Positions 44,544-56,399 of a stretch of DNA of 64,000 bases are shown one piece after another. How positions within the stretch are numbered: position 1 is the first letter of the stretch; every line of letters starts with the position of its first letter. Under the pieces are notes generated by a model, which worked only from the letters and a program-made list of their open reading frames with translations, was not told where the DNA came from and did no database searches. A program made the translations under genes and the position numbers. Origin of the DNA: Galerina marginata (lineage: Eukaryota > Basidiomycota > Agaricomycetes > Agaricales > Galerinaceae); assembly GCA_023014335.1 (NCBI GenBank), contig JAECYW010000022.1, positions 1,116,001-1,180,000 of the forward strand, written 5' to 3'.

Positions 44544-44990
44544 AAAATTCGTAGGTGGTTGAAGGTGCCTTTATTCAAAGGTTAGCGAAATACTGTTTTT
44601 GAGCATTTGATGGACATACCTAGTGATACCAAACCCACGAAAGTCTTGAGCGAATCCGTAGGTTGATCGATCTGCGACGCCTCGTAGCTGGCAATACGGA
44701 ACTGCTACTCGTATCTTGATTCTTCACAGACCGATAGTTTTGACATGCCCCAATTGGAGAACGTCCAGGATCCGATAAATCTTCAGTAGAAGAACCTCAA
44801 CGTTCGCGAGTCAAAATGGCCAGGTTTGAGTGAAAATTTTGTCGCTGGTTGAAGGTACTGTTATTCGAACGTTAGCGAAAAGATTTGACTCAGGATATTA
44901 TAGGAGATGTACTTACTGAGTGATACCACAATGTTTTTGAGCGAATTCAAAGTTGTCAATCCACCACGCTTCGTAGCTGGCAATGCATAG
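44461..44990 (+). repeat. tandem duplication of the 3' end of acidic copy 2
   Basis: Same doubled tail as behind the intact gene. The first unit includes the gene end; the second starts at 44756 (GGAGAACGTCCAGGATCC). The doubling therefore predates the separation of these two copies; copies 3 and 4 have a single tail. Confidence 0.65.
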
Positions 44991-45982
44991 CCGAAATAGA
45001 GGGCAATTTGAATTGGATTCGAGTCCTTTGAACTTCGTTTTGCAGGCCACTGACATTCAAAGGCATCATCTTTCCTTTCGTTCCTTTATTCTCTACCACC
45101 ATATCGTAGCAGTGTGCCTCAATTTTCGAGAACGGTGGTGTGTGCAAAGCGAGATGGTGTAGAGGTTTTCAGTGGAGGGAAGGGTGAGCTGGTGAGCTGG
45201 TAGAGACAGCTGCAGCAGGAGCAGCGGATCAACAGCGAAAAGGATGACGTAAGCAATGTCCCTTTCCTCCTTCCCATCGACCTGCGTGTGGCTGCTTCAA
45301 GGTAGAAGATGTCGCCTGAAGCCTGAGGCTTGAATATGAATACCGGAAGCTGGTGCAGTTCTTCTTACTCTAATGCGATTTCCTATCTTCACGTCACCAT
45401 TGTTTCTGGTATTTTAATTCATCACTTTGCTCTCTATTTGCTCTATTTGTGCCATTTCATCGATTTACTCTCAATGTAGGAACTCTTATGCCCATCCTAT
45501 GCATTTATTATGGGATATTCACTCCTTTTTGCGACGGTCGATTCTCATCATTCCAATTACGCTCTGTTTTTAGCATGATTTTAAACCAACGCCTGGATCT
45601 ATGTCAATCTCTTCCTTCCTTTGCGGAGGGTAAGTATGGTTTGTTCAGGTGCTTGTTGACGACCTTAACTCGGATTACCAAACGGCAAAATTAATGCGCC
45701 CTTTCACGAGATGCAGTACATGTCAAATGAGGCAGCACCTTATATTTATCGACACAGCCCACTGCGTTCTATTCTAAACCAGAACACGCTGCCAGCCGAG
45801 CAGAGGAAACCGCATACAGTCGTATCAGTCTCACGTCTATCCATTCCTATATATCCTGGCCGGTGAGCTGATGCATTCTCACCGCCTCAGATAGCAGTGA
45901 GGTCTGATTTAAATTACACCTTGATTCTGTCCACCTTTATTCACTGTTCACGCCGACATTCTGCAGGGTTTTCTTTGCCATA
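44991..45982. other. upstream region of NACHT copy 2
   Basis: Contains blocks shared with the regions upstream of copies 3 and 4. These are a GCATTTAT...TTCCAATTACGCTCTG segment near 45500, TATCGACACAGCCCACTGCG near 45750 and CTGATGCATTCTCACCGCCTCAGATAGCAGTGAG near 45870. The shared text suggests a common promoter of ~700 bp. No separate gene seen. Confidence 0.5.
45884..45901 (+). promoter_or_regulatory. conserved upstream element of NACHT copy 2
   Basis: GCCTCAGATAGCAGTGAG, identical to the copy 1 element, 82 bp before the ATG. Confidence 0.45.
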
Positions 45983-48436
45983 ATGCCTCCCTCGATGTTA
46001 GGATCACATTCTGTAGTGACTGGTGGACAATTTCACCAATACAACACTCATCAACACATTCATAACCCCGGTTCCAAAGGTACGTACAACCGACAAAGCC
46101 TTAGATCTGAAGATGAATGCATGGTTAATCAGATCCCTGGGAGCGCCTGCTCGAGGTTGCTTCACCGACAGCCTTCCACAACTCCAACGACGTCTACGAC
46201 CCTCCGAAATGTCACCCCAACACTCGCGTCGCCGTTCTCGATAAGATTATGGCTTGGATTCGCGGTCTCGACCCAGAAACACGAGAGGCACTAATTATGT
46301 GGCTCTACGGCCCAGCTGGATGTGGAAAGTCAGCCATCGCCCGCTCGATCGCTGAGCTATGCTACGAGGAAGGAATTCTCGTCGCCAGTTACTTCTTTTC
46401 CAGGTCAGACCCAACGCGAAATCACGCCCGTTCCCTCATTGCCACCATTGCCTACCAAGCCTCAGTTCGTTTTCCGGATATTAGGGATCACATCATCGGA
46501 ACGGTTGACTTCGATCCGTTGATCTTTAACCGCTCACTCGATGCGCAGATATTGGCCCTAATCATCGAGCCACTACAGGAGCGCATTGAAGCGGGAGGCT
46601 TTGACGCGGTGACCGCCCCCCGTATCGTCATTATCGATGGCCTCGACGAATGCAATGAGCGGGAAAGTCAGATCAAAATCCTAACCACTATTTCACGAGC
46701 GCTCCAACAACATCATTTACCCTTAATATTCCTCGTTGCGAGTCGCCCAGAGCATGATATAGTGCGCACATTTGATGTAGGATACTTGAAGGAAATCACA
46801 ACCCGACTTGCCCTCAATGACGATTACCTTCCATCCGACGACATTCGCCTCTTCCTTCAGGAGAAATTCACAGAAATCACGGAAACACACCCTTTTAAAG
46901 TGCAAATCCCGTTGAGTTGGCCAGCTGACAAGGACTTGCAGGAGTTAGTCTGGAAATCATCTGGTCAATTCATTTATGCGTCGACTGTGGTCAAATTTAT
47001 TGCATCATCTCGCCATCGACCCCCTCAGCGCTTGGATATTATTCTCGGACTTTGTCCGGCGCACCGTGAAATGCCCTTTGCTGAGCTTGATGCTTTATAT
47101 GGGCACATTTTATCATCTGTGGAGGATCGAGAGTCGGTCTTACGCATTCTTACCCTCACATTCCTCCCATCCCCCTGTACTGTAAGGGACATAGAAGGCA
47201 TCTTGTCGCTCAATACTGGGGATATTGCATTACTTTTATGTGATCTCGCAGCGCTTATTTCTGTCGAGGACCGAAGCCATGGTGAAGATACACATTGGCA
47301 GGAACTGAATGTTTTTCATGCTTCCCTAGGGGATTTTCTTTGCGATTATTCAAGGTCGCAAAAATTCTATATCAGTGATCCTTTACTCTCTGCTGAATTA
47401 GCACATTTATGCATTGTTTACCTTAAAGGTAAATCATTGTTCAGTGTTTTGAATTTGTCCTCAAAACCCCAATAATCCTGACAGCAAAGGGAGAGAAAAA
47501 CCCTATGGTGGCACATTGTGCTGTGGATCTTCTTTTCAATGCCACACCCACACAGGACCTCCTCGACGACCTGACCAATTCCTCAGTTGGGTCTCTTCTA
47601 GTGGATTACGGGTACTACTATGGTGTTGCAGAATTTTTCACCACCATCGAACTATGGGTGTGTACTTTTTTCTGCATTGATTTTTCCGACTCTGACATTC
47701 ACATTAGAAATTTGACAATGGATCAGATGTACACAGTCACCAACTGCAGCTCTTTGACCAATTTGCTCAAGGAATAATGGAAAAGATGTATTTGGACACA
47801 AAACTGACTGCTCTGGTTACTGTCGCCAAAATCAAAGTTCACAGGCCTTTCCATGACGGGGTCGATTTATTCCCGCTGGATAAGGCTCAATGGGCCATGG
47901 ACAAACTTTCATTTTTAATTTCCGTCTTCCTCTTTTCCGAGTATGGCCAATTTATTTCAGAATTTCTAGAAGACCCCAATCGATCTGGGGTATACGCGCT
48001 GAACAGCCAACGGTACGCAACGGCAACTGTATATTTTCTAAAGCATATTTCCAGTCATTCCGAACAAATTCTTCCATCGATCCGCGTAACCTGGAGGAAA
48101 TACACCAGACAAAGAAATCTCCCCTGGCTTTGGCGAAAACTTGTGCAGCAAGCACGCTCATCGGAAGCGGCACAAATTGTCAAATTGCAACTCAAAAGAC
48201 GAAAAGGGTTTCTAGTGGGTACCGTGCACGATTATGAGCACGCCTTCCACCTGGCGCTGAAATGTGTCGTCCATGTACTCCCAAGATCTGATATTTCCGA
48301 AGAGCTGACTGCCCTGGCACGTCAACAGAAGTTTGGACCGTTATTGAGGAAGGATGCCCGCCGGAAAAGAGCTGTGACAAGGGAGATTGCTCGGTATCTG
48401 GCCCGGGTAGACGCAAAGGACCCATTGGCAGAATGA
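45983..48436 (+). CDS. NACHT-domain STAND NTPase (NLR-like), array copy 2
   Basis: Four exons (45983-46079, 46133-47428, 47485-47657, 47708-48436) encode 764 aa. Residues 1-32 are a His/Asn/Gln-rich N-terminus with VVTGGQFHQYNTHQHIH. Residues ~33-70 (DPWERLLEVAS...DPPKCHPNTR) form the linker typical of basidiomycete NACHT proteins. The NTPase has Walker A GPAGCGKS (92-99), Walker B IVIIDGLDEC (197-206) and ASRPEHD (235-241). A winged-helix-like part follows to ~464 (LSLNTGDIALLLCDLAALISVED, FHASLGDFL). Residues 465-764 have no WD40, TPR or ankyrin repeats. They form a distinct domain with QFISEFLEDPNRSGVYALN, RNLPWLWRKLVQQA and the end REIARYLARVDA. Fungal NACHT proteins of this kind act in self/non-self recognition and cell death; that role here is inferred. 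All splice phases agree, and no effector domain such as HeLo or patatin is fused. Confidence 0.92.
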
Positions 48437-48679
48437 ATTGTGGGGATTTTGCAAGTTGATCCATTTCTCGTACATGATGTTTTACTGAGACTGACCCACA
48501 GCAAAACAACTAATTATTTATTACCGCCTAGCAGACAAGTTTTCGACGAGATAATACAATTGTGCGGTTCAAAGACGATCGCTGAAGCTATATTATAAGC
48601 CTGACTCTGACGAAGGTTGCATTGAACTAATATTATGATTTTTTTTATACAACTTTCCATCATTTGAACACAACGGTAC
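48437..48679. other. spacer between NACHT copy 2 and acidic copy 3
   Basis: 3' flank of the NACHT gene, similar to that of copies 1, 3 and 4. No gene seen. Confidence 0.5.
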
Positions 48680-51211
48680 TTGGCGGCGTCCTCAACCCTC
48701 TTTCTGAACAGTCAGATCATTCTCCGAAGTGGAGGAGATGGACACCACTGAGCGCGAGCTCAGACAGGAGGACCTGCCCAACGCTAATATCAACATCGTT
48801 GGCACGAAACGGAAAAGGGCAGAGCCAAACGTTCCGTGGAACGGGAAAATTAGGAATGACCCGAACTGGAGGAAGACCCAGCGCCGACAGGACACGACGT
48901 CGGCTAGGATCTCGGGCATGACAGAGGCGCGCTGACCTTGACCAGCAGCAATCGGGCGCCACTCATTCTCGTGGTGGGACTGTCTTATCCACCAAAGACG
49001 AAGGCGACCCTTCCACTCTTCGCCATCTTCGACCTTCTCAACATAGCGCCATACCCCCGAATCTTCCCATGAACAGCGGTCTCAGTGGGCGGAGTTGGTA
49101 CCGGCGCATGCGGGCGCTGGGCCTTGACGATGACGAGGCTGGAGGGGGAGGCGATGCACAAGAGGCGGAACTGGAACGCATCGCTGGTCATAGCAGCGCC
49201 GTAGCAGGCGTCGAAAGCCGCGAAAGCCACGAAACCACGCCTGGCAATGGGTACGTCGACGACGACGACGACGGTGATGAAGGCGATGGCGATGGCGGTG
49301 GCGATGACGAAGGCGACGTGGTTAGAGGCTTGCCAGCCTCGACTTCGACCTCGGCCTCGGCCTCGATTGCAAGACGGATTGCTAGCGGCGTCCCTGTACC
49401 CCCTTCCTTTACGCCCGCCGTCTCCTATTCTAACTCCCGTAGACAATCCTTCTCTTCAAACAAAGATGACGAGGAAGATGGTCTATCGAGGCAGCGCGAT
49501 CACCCCGGCCCTGTCGCCTTTCCGCCCCCACCCACCCTCCTCCTTTTCAGTTAAAGCTCTTCAGCAAAATCGAGACCAGCAGGTGTTGAAGCAGAAACAA
49601 AAGCTAGGGTACGAATGAGCATATCATAACCAATTCTAAAGAGACCAAAACCACGATCAGAAAAGCGCATACACGCAGAGTTGAAGCCAACACGTACCTC
49701 GATCAAACAGAAGCGGGAGAACACCGATACTGTATAGACTCGGGACACCAGGACCCCCGCGACGCCGAGGAGCTGGAGCTGGAGCTGGGCTGGAGCTGGA
49801 GCTGGGCTGGAGCCGGGGCAGCATAGGGAGAATACGCGGCAGGAGGAGCAGAAGCAGAAGCAGTGCTGACGACTCTGCAATGGTGCCGGCCCTGGTGGCG
49901 ACTCCGACAGTGGCGAGGACCATAATTTAAATCATACCAACGACCTGCGGCGGTGCGGGTGCGGGCTGCGTTAACGATGACGCTGGTACTACCTGGGAAG
50001 GCAGTGGTGGTGGTGTCGTTATTCAAACAATGCTTCAGTTGAGGCGAACGGCTTTAATGACGACGAATCCAACGGTGGCGAACCCAGCGAAGGCGACTCC
50101 AGCAAGGTCGACTCCGCCTCGAAGGCAGGCAACCGCAGGCGCACGAGAACACGCCCAACCTCCTTCCCATTCAAGCATCCACCAACAAGGAGCACGATAG
50201 AGGCGGCGAGAATGGGATGGATGTTGATGACACTGACGACGGTGATGGGACTGTGGTTGGGGTTACGAAGCCAGGTGGTGGTGGTGGTGATAATGGAAGC
50301 CGCGGTGCTGAGGGTCTTGAGCTTGAAGTCGAAAGAGATGGTGGAGGAGGTGCCGGAGGAGATGAAGAGGGCACTGCAGTGGTGCGAAGAATCGAACGAC
50401 CAGTTCTTGGACCATGAAAGGGAGGGAGGCGTGGTCCAAAACAAAGGCACCACGATGTTGGTGAAGAGGAGAGCAGCAACGTTCAGAATGGACGTGTTGG
50501 TGTCGACTCAGGTGTATGCGCTGGAGGCCAGGTTGACTACAAGAACGATGAGGAGCGAGCAGAGCCGCCAACTGAAGGTGTGGACAAGAGTAGAGTCGGC
50601 AATGACCATGATAATAGGACCCACGATGAGGGAAGGGATGAAGAACGCGATGTCGACTTCACAACACCCGATGTTTGCCAGGAGGACGACGGGGACCGTG
50701 ACGGAAGCACTTTCCCCAGCGACAGGAAGGCAGAAAACCCTAACATAGGCCTAAACCCGGCGAAGTATCCTTTAGCATCGGACGCAAAACCCCCCATACA
50801 CGCCGAAAGGCCCAAAGCCCATCACATTCCTCGCTCGCCTTGGCCTCCGCACCAGCATCGTCCGGCCCAAGAACGACGGCTCCGAATCGAGTAGCAGGCG
50901 GACGCCCAGAGCTTGCAGGCCGCGCTTCGCGCTCTCCAGGACGAGGACTAGGTTTCTTTTTTGAGGGACAGGGATAGGGGTGGGGGTGGAGATGACGGTG
51001 ATGTTCGTGTTGGTGCTGCTGATGCGCCTATGAGGGAGTGTGATAGGGCCAGGAGGAACGGGAACAGAAAATGCCTGAAGACGAAGACGAAAACATGGAG
51101 GAAGACGGGGTTGACGACCTGGAAGAACGTCAAGAATCCGATAGGTCTTCAGCCGACGAACGTCACGCTCAGCAGTCGCGCTCCAAGTTCAAGAGGACCC
51201 GAGTTGAGTGA
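48680..51211 (+). pseudogene. acidic coiled-coil gene, decayed copy 3
   Basis: 5'-truncated and frame-broken. It begins in the MDTTE...RQEDLP segment (48737 on; MDTTEEKSGQEDLR in the intact gene). A clean stretch follows at ~49069-49500 with ELERIAGHSSAVAGVESRE, then GLPAST and VSYSNS, matching LEHIAGYRS...VESRK and SPAST...HSYSNS of the intact protein. Acidic repeats follow at 50090-50720. The first coiled-coil segment (ALENEQ) appears deleted. The gene end is recognisable up to RSKFKRTRVE at 51211. No cysteine cluster or N-terminal exon is present. Presumed non-functional. Confidence 0.75.
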
Positions 51212-52639
51212 AGAACTCGAATTTCGAGGGGTGGTAAAGACTGCAATTTGCATGTTAGCGGGCGTAAATGTAGTTTTGGCAGAAAGAAGTACTTACTTCG
51301 TGATAGCCACAAACCAACCACTCATGATCTTGAGCGAATCGATAAGTTGACCAACCCGCGATGCCTCGTAGCTGGCAACAGCTGCTACCCCAGAGTACTC
51401 ATATCTTCACAGATCGGGTAAGCCAAAGATGACTGAAATGGAGGCCAATTGGATTCCAGTCCCTTGATCTTCGTTTTACTTCCTTTAGATGCCTCTAACG
51501 ACGCATTCGAAAGTAAGAAGATGATGAAAAATTCGTGCAAGACACATACTGGCAAGAGATTCATACAGCAGCATTGATGGGAGAGAAAGCGCAAAGAGCA
51601 AGTGGCAGTTCGAATCGTAAACACAAAATTCACGTGACGACCAATCATCACTCTTAGAGGAGCAAGCAATTCCAAAATTGCAGAGACAGAGAGGGTTCAG
51701 CAACGCTACATTACTTTGGAAAGAGAGAACGGTGTCCGGGTGCCGCGGAAGGATCGTGGACCGGAGGATGGCTGGGAGAGACTGGAGAGCGGATCAAAAC
51801 CGGAGACCAACATCAATTAGGTAATTGTGTCGCTTTGTCTTCCACAACCACCACAAAAATCTGTGAACGTCAAACGAAGAGTCGAGGACCACGATATGCG
51901 AACTGTAAGTATTCTGAAAAATTTTTCTACATGTACTTAGCTTCCTATGCAGCTCCTGGCGGCACAGTAATCTTCACTGCTTATTGGCTTTGGTGTTTGC
52001 AGCGTCGACGTTTATGCTGTCTCTCCTCAAGCTTAATGCGGTCCCACTAATCATAATTCATCATGCTGCAAGTTTCGACAGGGATTAGCCGAGGCAACCT
52101 GTCCAGTCCAACTTCAAGCCGGTACTTTTCCTCTGTGTTTTCAGAACGGAAACTCATACAGTAACTCAACGGTCTTTGTTTAAATTTAACACCTTTCCCC
52201 TCGATTACTACCCCACAGAACAGTCGGGTATCTAATCTAGCGCGCGCTAAATCGGAATTGCGAGTTTTCCAATGGTTCTACTTACCTAGGTGCGTCCACG
52301 CTTGCATTGTGGTAGGTACTTCTCATGAACATCTTGATAATAGATACCCAGGCAATCTGGCACCTATCGACGAAAAAAGTTTCTTACCTCAACAGGAATA
52401 TGGATGTCGCTGCCAGTGCTGCTACTCACCGTTCACCACGACGGACGCGTCTTCCAGACGCCGATTCCTTTTTATGGTCGACTAACTCTCTGACCTCCTC
52501 ATCGTGATTCGGGCCCAGACTAATTCGCCCGTTGTTTTGGTCCGCTGGTGTTTCTAGGCATCCGCTACCCAAGATGCTGGAGTGAAGACTTCATCCCAGG
52601 ATCCTGAACGGAGGCAATTTTCAAGGTAACGTTCAAACG

Positions 52640-53118
52640 TTCACGCGCCTCCGACCCTCCCGCGCTGGTATACCAGGCTTGGTCGCACGTCGAGCACGCC
52701 AGGAGTGCACAGTTCAAACTCCGCGGATACCCTCGTTACGCGATGATGTCAGTGAGGTCGTGCAATGGTGATTTACAATATTCCTCTTCTTCAATAGTCA
52801 GCTGATTTTTCTGAAAGTTGAAATTTTACTAATCTTTCTGGTCGTTTTCAATGTCTTTTCTCGAACAGCGCCGTTTAAATTTCAGCAATCTTCCTCCACT
52901 GAGCCATGGGATCTTAGCCCCGACTATACTGCCAATGTTGCAGGTATCAGCAGTGCCGACGAGAACACCCGCGATTTCATCTTCGCGCTCTTTCCTACAG
53001 CTTATTTTCCAGCCTTAGATGACCCGCCAATGGTCGGTGGTAAGTTACAAGTTTCAATCCTATAATCGACGTTATGATGAAGCTTTTGATTTACAAGCTG
53101 GTAGATGTGGCCTAGTCC
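52640..53118 (+). pseudogene. possible spliced gene fragment of unknown family
   Basis: Two stretches read like exons. The first (~52640-52760) reads ALVYQAWSHVEHARSAQFKL, then RGYPRYAMMSVRS. The second (~52870-53040) reads STEPWDLSPDYTANVAGIS, then FALFPTAYFPALDDPPMVGG, followed by a GT donor. A possible last exon after TTACAAG would end LVDVA-stop near 53116. I could not find a consistent start or connect all phases. It may be a fragment carried in with the extra DNA between units 2 and 3. The family is not recognised. Confidence 0.35.
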
Positions 53119-53661
53119 CCGCTGCCCAGCTATGAAAGGTCCAATCGTCGCCAAGTTCTTGGATCTGTTATTGCCCCCGTCCACATACGAAGTCAATTTA
53201 CTGTCATGTATGCACATCTACTTCCTATGCATTTTTTTGTGGCCTATTCGCTCTATCTCGTGGCATCTTACCATTTCAATTCTGTTAGCGTGATTGGCCA
53301 ATGGCATCAAAGACCTCGTCACCTGGATTTATGTCGGCTTGATTATTCTTTTATAGAGCCTGCAGTAAGGGTCCGTTTGTGTGTTCGTGAAATGACTCGT
53401 TGACCCCATCTTGATTATTTCTTACTCTTCGGTAAGAACTTACTTGAATTAGCGAAGCAGAAAATTAATTCACTCTTCCATGAAATGCAGTGCACGTCGA
53501 ATGAGTTGACTTCTTATATTATTAACACAGCCCACTCTGTTCTATTCTAATCCAGAACACGCTCCTGACCGTTCAGCATGGGACCGGGGAAACCGCATAC
53601 AGTCATATCAGTCTCACGTCTGTCCTTCCCATCCTGTCCTACTGGCTGATGCATTCTCACC

Positions 53662-53679
53662 GACTCAGATAGCAGTGAG
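53662..53679 (+). promoter_or_regulatory. conserved upstream element of NACHT copy 3
   Basis: GACTCAGATAGCAGTGAG (one base different from the other copies), 76 bp before the ATG. Confidence 0.4.
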
Positions 53680-53754
53680 TTCTGGCTACATCTCAACTCC
53701 GTCGATCGTCATCCACTCTTCACGCTGACATCCTCCAGTGTTTCCTTCGCCATA

Positions 53755-56211
53755 ATGCCTACCTCGATGTTCGGGTCACAAACTGTAGTGACTGGTGGTC
53801 AATTTCACCAATACAACACTCAGCAACACATTCATAACCCTGTTTCCAAAGGTACGTACGATTCGCAAAACCCCAGATCTGAAGATGAATGCGGGATTTT
53901 TCAGATCCCTGGGAACGCCTGCTCGAGGCTGCATCCCCTACGGCATTCCACAATTCCAACGACGTTCACGACCCGCCGAAATGTCATCCCAACACTCGCG
54001 TTGCAGTTCTCGACAAGATTATGAATTGGATTCGCGGTCTTGACCCGGAGACACGAGAGGCGTTGATTATGTGGCTCTACGGTCCAGCTGGATCGGGGAA
54101 GTCAGCCATCGCCCGCTCGATCGCCGAGCGCTGCTATGAAGAAGGCATCCTGGTGGCCAGTTACTTTTTCGCCAGATCTGACCCCACTCGCAACCACGGA
54201 CGCTCTCTCATCGCGACTATCGCATATCAAGCCTCGACTCGCTTTCCCGATATCAGGGATGGGATTATCAGAGCGGTTGACCGCGATCCATTCGTTTTCA
54301 CCCATTCACTTGAAGCACAGATCCTCGCTCTTATCGTCACTCCTCTACGAGAGCTCATTGAGGCTGGGTACTTCAATACCCCGAATTCAGCCCGTGTTGT
54401 CATTATAGATGGTCTCGACGAGTGCGACGACAGGAACAGCCAAGTTAAAATACTAATTGCTATTTCAACAACCCTTCAGCAACATCGATTACCCTTGATA
54501 TTTCTCGTTGCAAGCCGCCCCGAGCATGACATCAGACACTCATTTGACATAGGTTACTTGCAGGAAATCACAACCAGGATTGCCCTCAATGACGACTACC
54601 TCCCATCTGATGATATTCGCCTCTTCCTTCAGGACAAATTCACAGAAATTAAGGACACCCACCCGTTTAAGGGGCATATTCCCCCTACCTGGCCCTCACC
54701 AGAGGTATTGGAGTCTTTGGTCAATAAATCTTCGGGGCAATTTGTTTACGCATCAACTGTGGTCAAATTTATCTCGTCATCTCGTCATCGACCCCCTCAG
54801 CGCTTGGATATTATTCTCGGACTTTGTCCGGCGCACCGTGAAATGCCCTTTGCTGAGCTTGATGCTTTATATGGGCACATTTTGTCATCTGTGGAGGATC
54901 GAGAGTTGGTCTTACGCATTCTTACTCTCAAATTCCTCCGATTCCCCTGTAGTGTAAGGGACATAGAAGGCATCTTGTCGCTCAATACTGGGGATATTGC
55001 ATTACTTTTATGTGATCTCGCAGCGCTTATTTCTGTCGAGGACCGATACCTTGGTGAAGATACACATTGGCAGGAACTGAATGTTTTTCATGCTTCCCTG
55101 ATGGATTTTCTTTGCGATTACTCAAGGTCGCAAAAATTCTATATCAGTGATCCTTTACTCTCTGCTGAATTAGCACATTTATGCATTGTTTACCTTAAAG
55201 GTAAATAATTGTTCAGTGTTTTAAATTTGTCCTCAAAACCTCAATAATCCTGACAGCAAAGGGAGAGAAAAATCTTATGGTGGCACAGTGTACTGTGGAT
55301 CTTCTTTGCAATGCCACACCCACACAGGACCTCCTCGACGACCTGACCAATTTCTCAATTGGGTCTCTTCTAGTGGATTATGGGTACTGCTATGGTGTTG
55401 CAGAATTTTTCACCACCATCAAACTATGGGTATGTACTATTTCCCGTGTTGATTTTCCGACTGACATTCATGTTAGAAATTTGACAATGGATCAGATGTA
55501 CACAGTCACCAACTGCAGCTCTTTGACCAATTTGCTCAAGGAATAATGGAAAAGATGTATTTGGACACAAAACTGACTGCTCTGGTTGCTGTCACCAAAA
55601 TGAAAGTTCACTGGCCTTCTTTCCGTGATGGGGTCAATTTATTCCGGCAGGATAAGGCTCAATGGGCCTTGGACAAACTTTCATTTTCAATCAGAGTCCA
55701 CTTGTATACTGAGTATTGTCAATTTATTTCAGAATTTCTAGAAGACCCCAATCGATCTGGAGTATACACGCTGAACGGCCCAAGGCACACGACGGCCGCG
55801 GTGTATTTTCTGAACCACATTTCCAATCATTCCGAACAAATTCTCCCATCAAACAACACAACCGAAAGGAAATACAGAAGACAAAGAAATCTCCCCTGGC
55901 TTTGGCGAAAACTTGTGCAGCAAGCACACTTATCGGAAGCGGCGCAAATAGTCAAATGGCAACTCAGAAGAAGACAAGGAAGGCTTACACCTTATCGACT
56001 GTCCAGCTCTGAGGACGCCTTCCACCTGGCGTTAAAATGCCTGGTCCATGTACTCCCCAAATCAGATATATCTGAAGAGTTGACCTTCCTGGCACGTCGA
56101 CAGAAGTTTGGGCCATTATTGAGGAAGGATGCCTGCCGAAAGAAGGCCGTGACAAGGGAAATTGCTCGGTATCTGGCCCGGGTAGATGCAGAGGACCCAT
56201 TGATGGAGTGA
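53755..56211 (+). CDS. NACHT-domain STAND NTPase (NLR-like), array copy 3
   Basis: Exons 53755-53851, 53905-55200, 55257-55429 and 55477-56211 encode 766 aa. The layout is that of copy 2: His/Asn/Gln-rich N-terminus (VVTGGQFHQYNTQQHIH), Walker A GPAGSGKS, Walker B VVIIDGLDEC, ASRPEHD, winged-helix-like region, then the ~300-aa C-terminal domain (QFISEFLEDPNRSGVY..., REIARYLARVDAED). The N-terminal two thirds of the NACHT exon read like copy 1 (DGIIRAVDRDPFVFTHSLEAQ, LRELIEAGYFNTPNSAR). From about position 54790 onward the sequence switches to the copy 2 type (PQRLDIILGLCPAHREM, LSLNTGDIALLLC). It is a recombinant of the two types. The frame is fully open and all introns are canonical, so it is presumed functional. 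Confidence 0.92.
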
Positions 56212-56399
56212 ATTTTGGTGATTTCTTGTAAGTCAATCCGTTTCTCGTATATGATGAATTACTAAAATGATGTCCTGCAGCAACACAATTTAAGAGATAT
56301 TACTGCCCGCGAACGAGTAGTCGAAGAGATTATAATGATGCACAAATGTGCGATTCGAAGACGATTGCTAAATCTACTCTCTATTGTACTAGTAGGCAT
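56212..56399. other. spacer between NACHT copy 3 and acidic copy 4
   Basis: 3' flank of NACHT copy 3. No gene seen. Confidence 0.5.

Larger units (their letters stand above)
51212..53754. other. long spacer with extra DNA before NACHT copy 3
   Basis: At 2.5 kb this is 1-1.4 kb longer than the equivalent spacers (1.44 kb before copy 2, 1.15 kb before copy 4). The outer parts match the other units. The middle (~51700-53120) does not and contains protein-like stretches listed separately. Confidence 0.5.
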
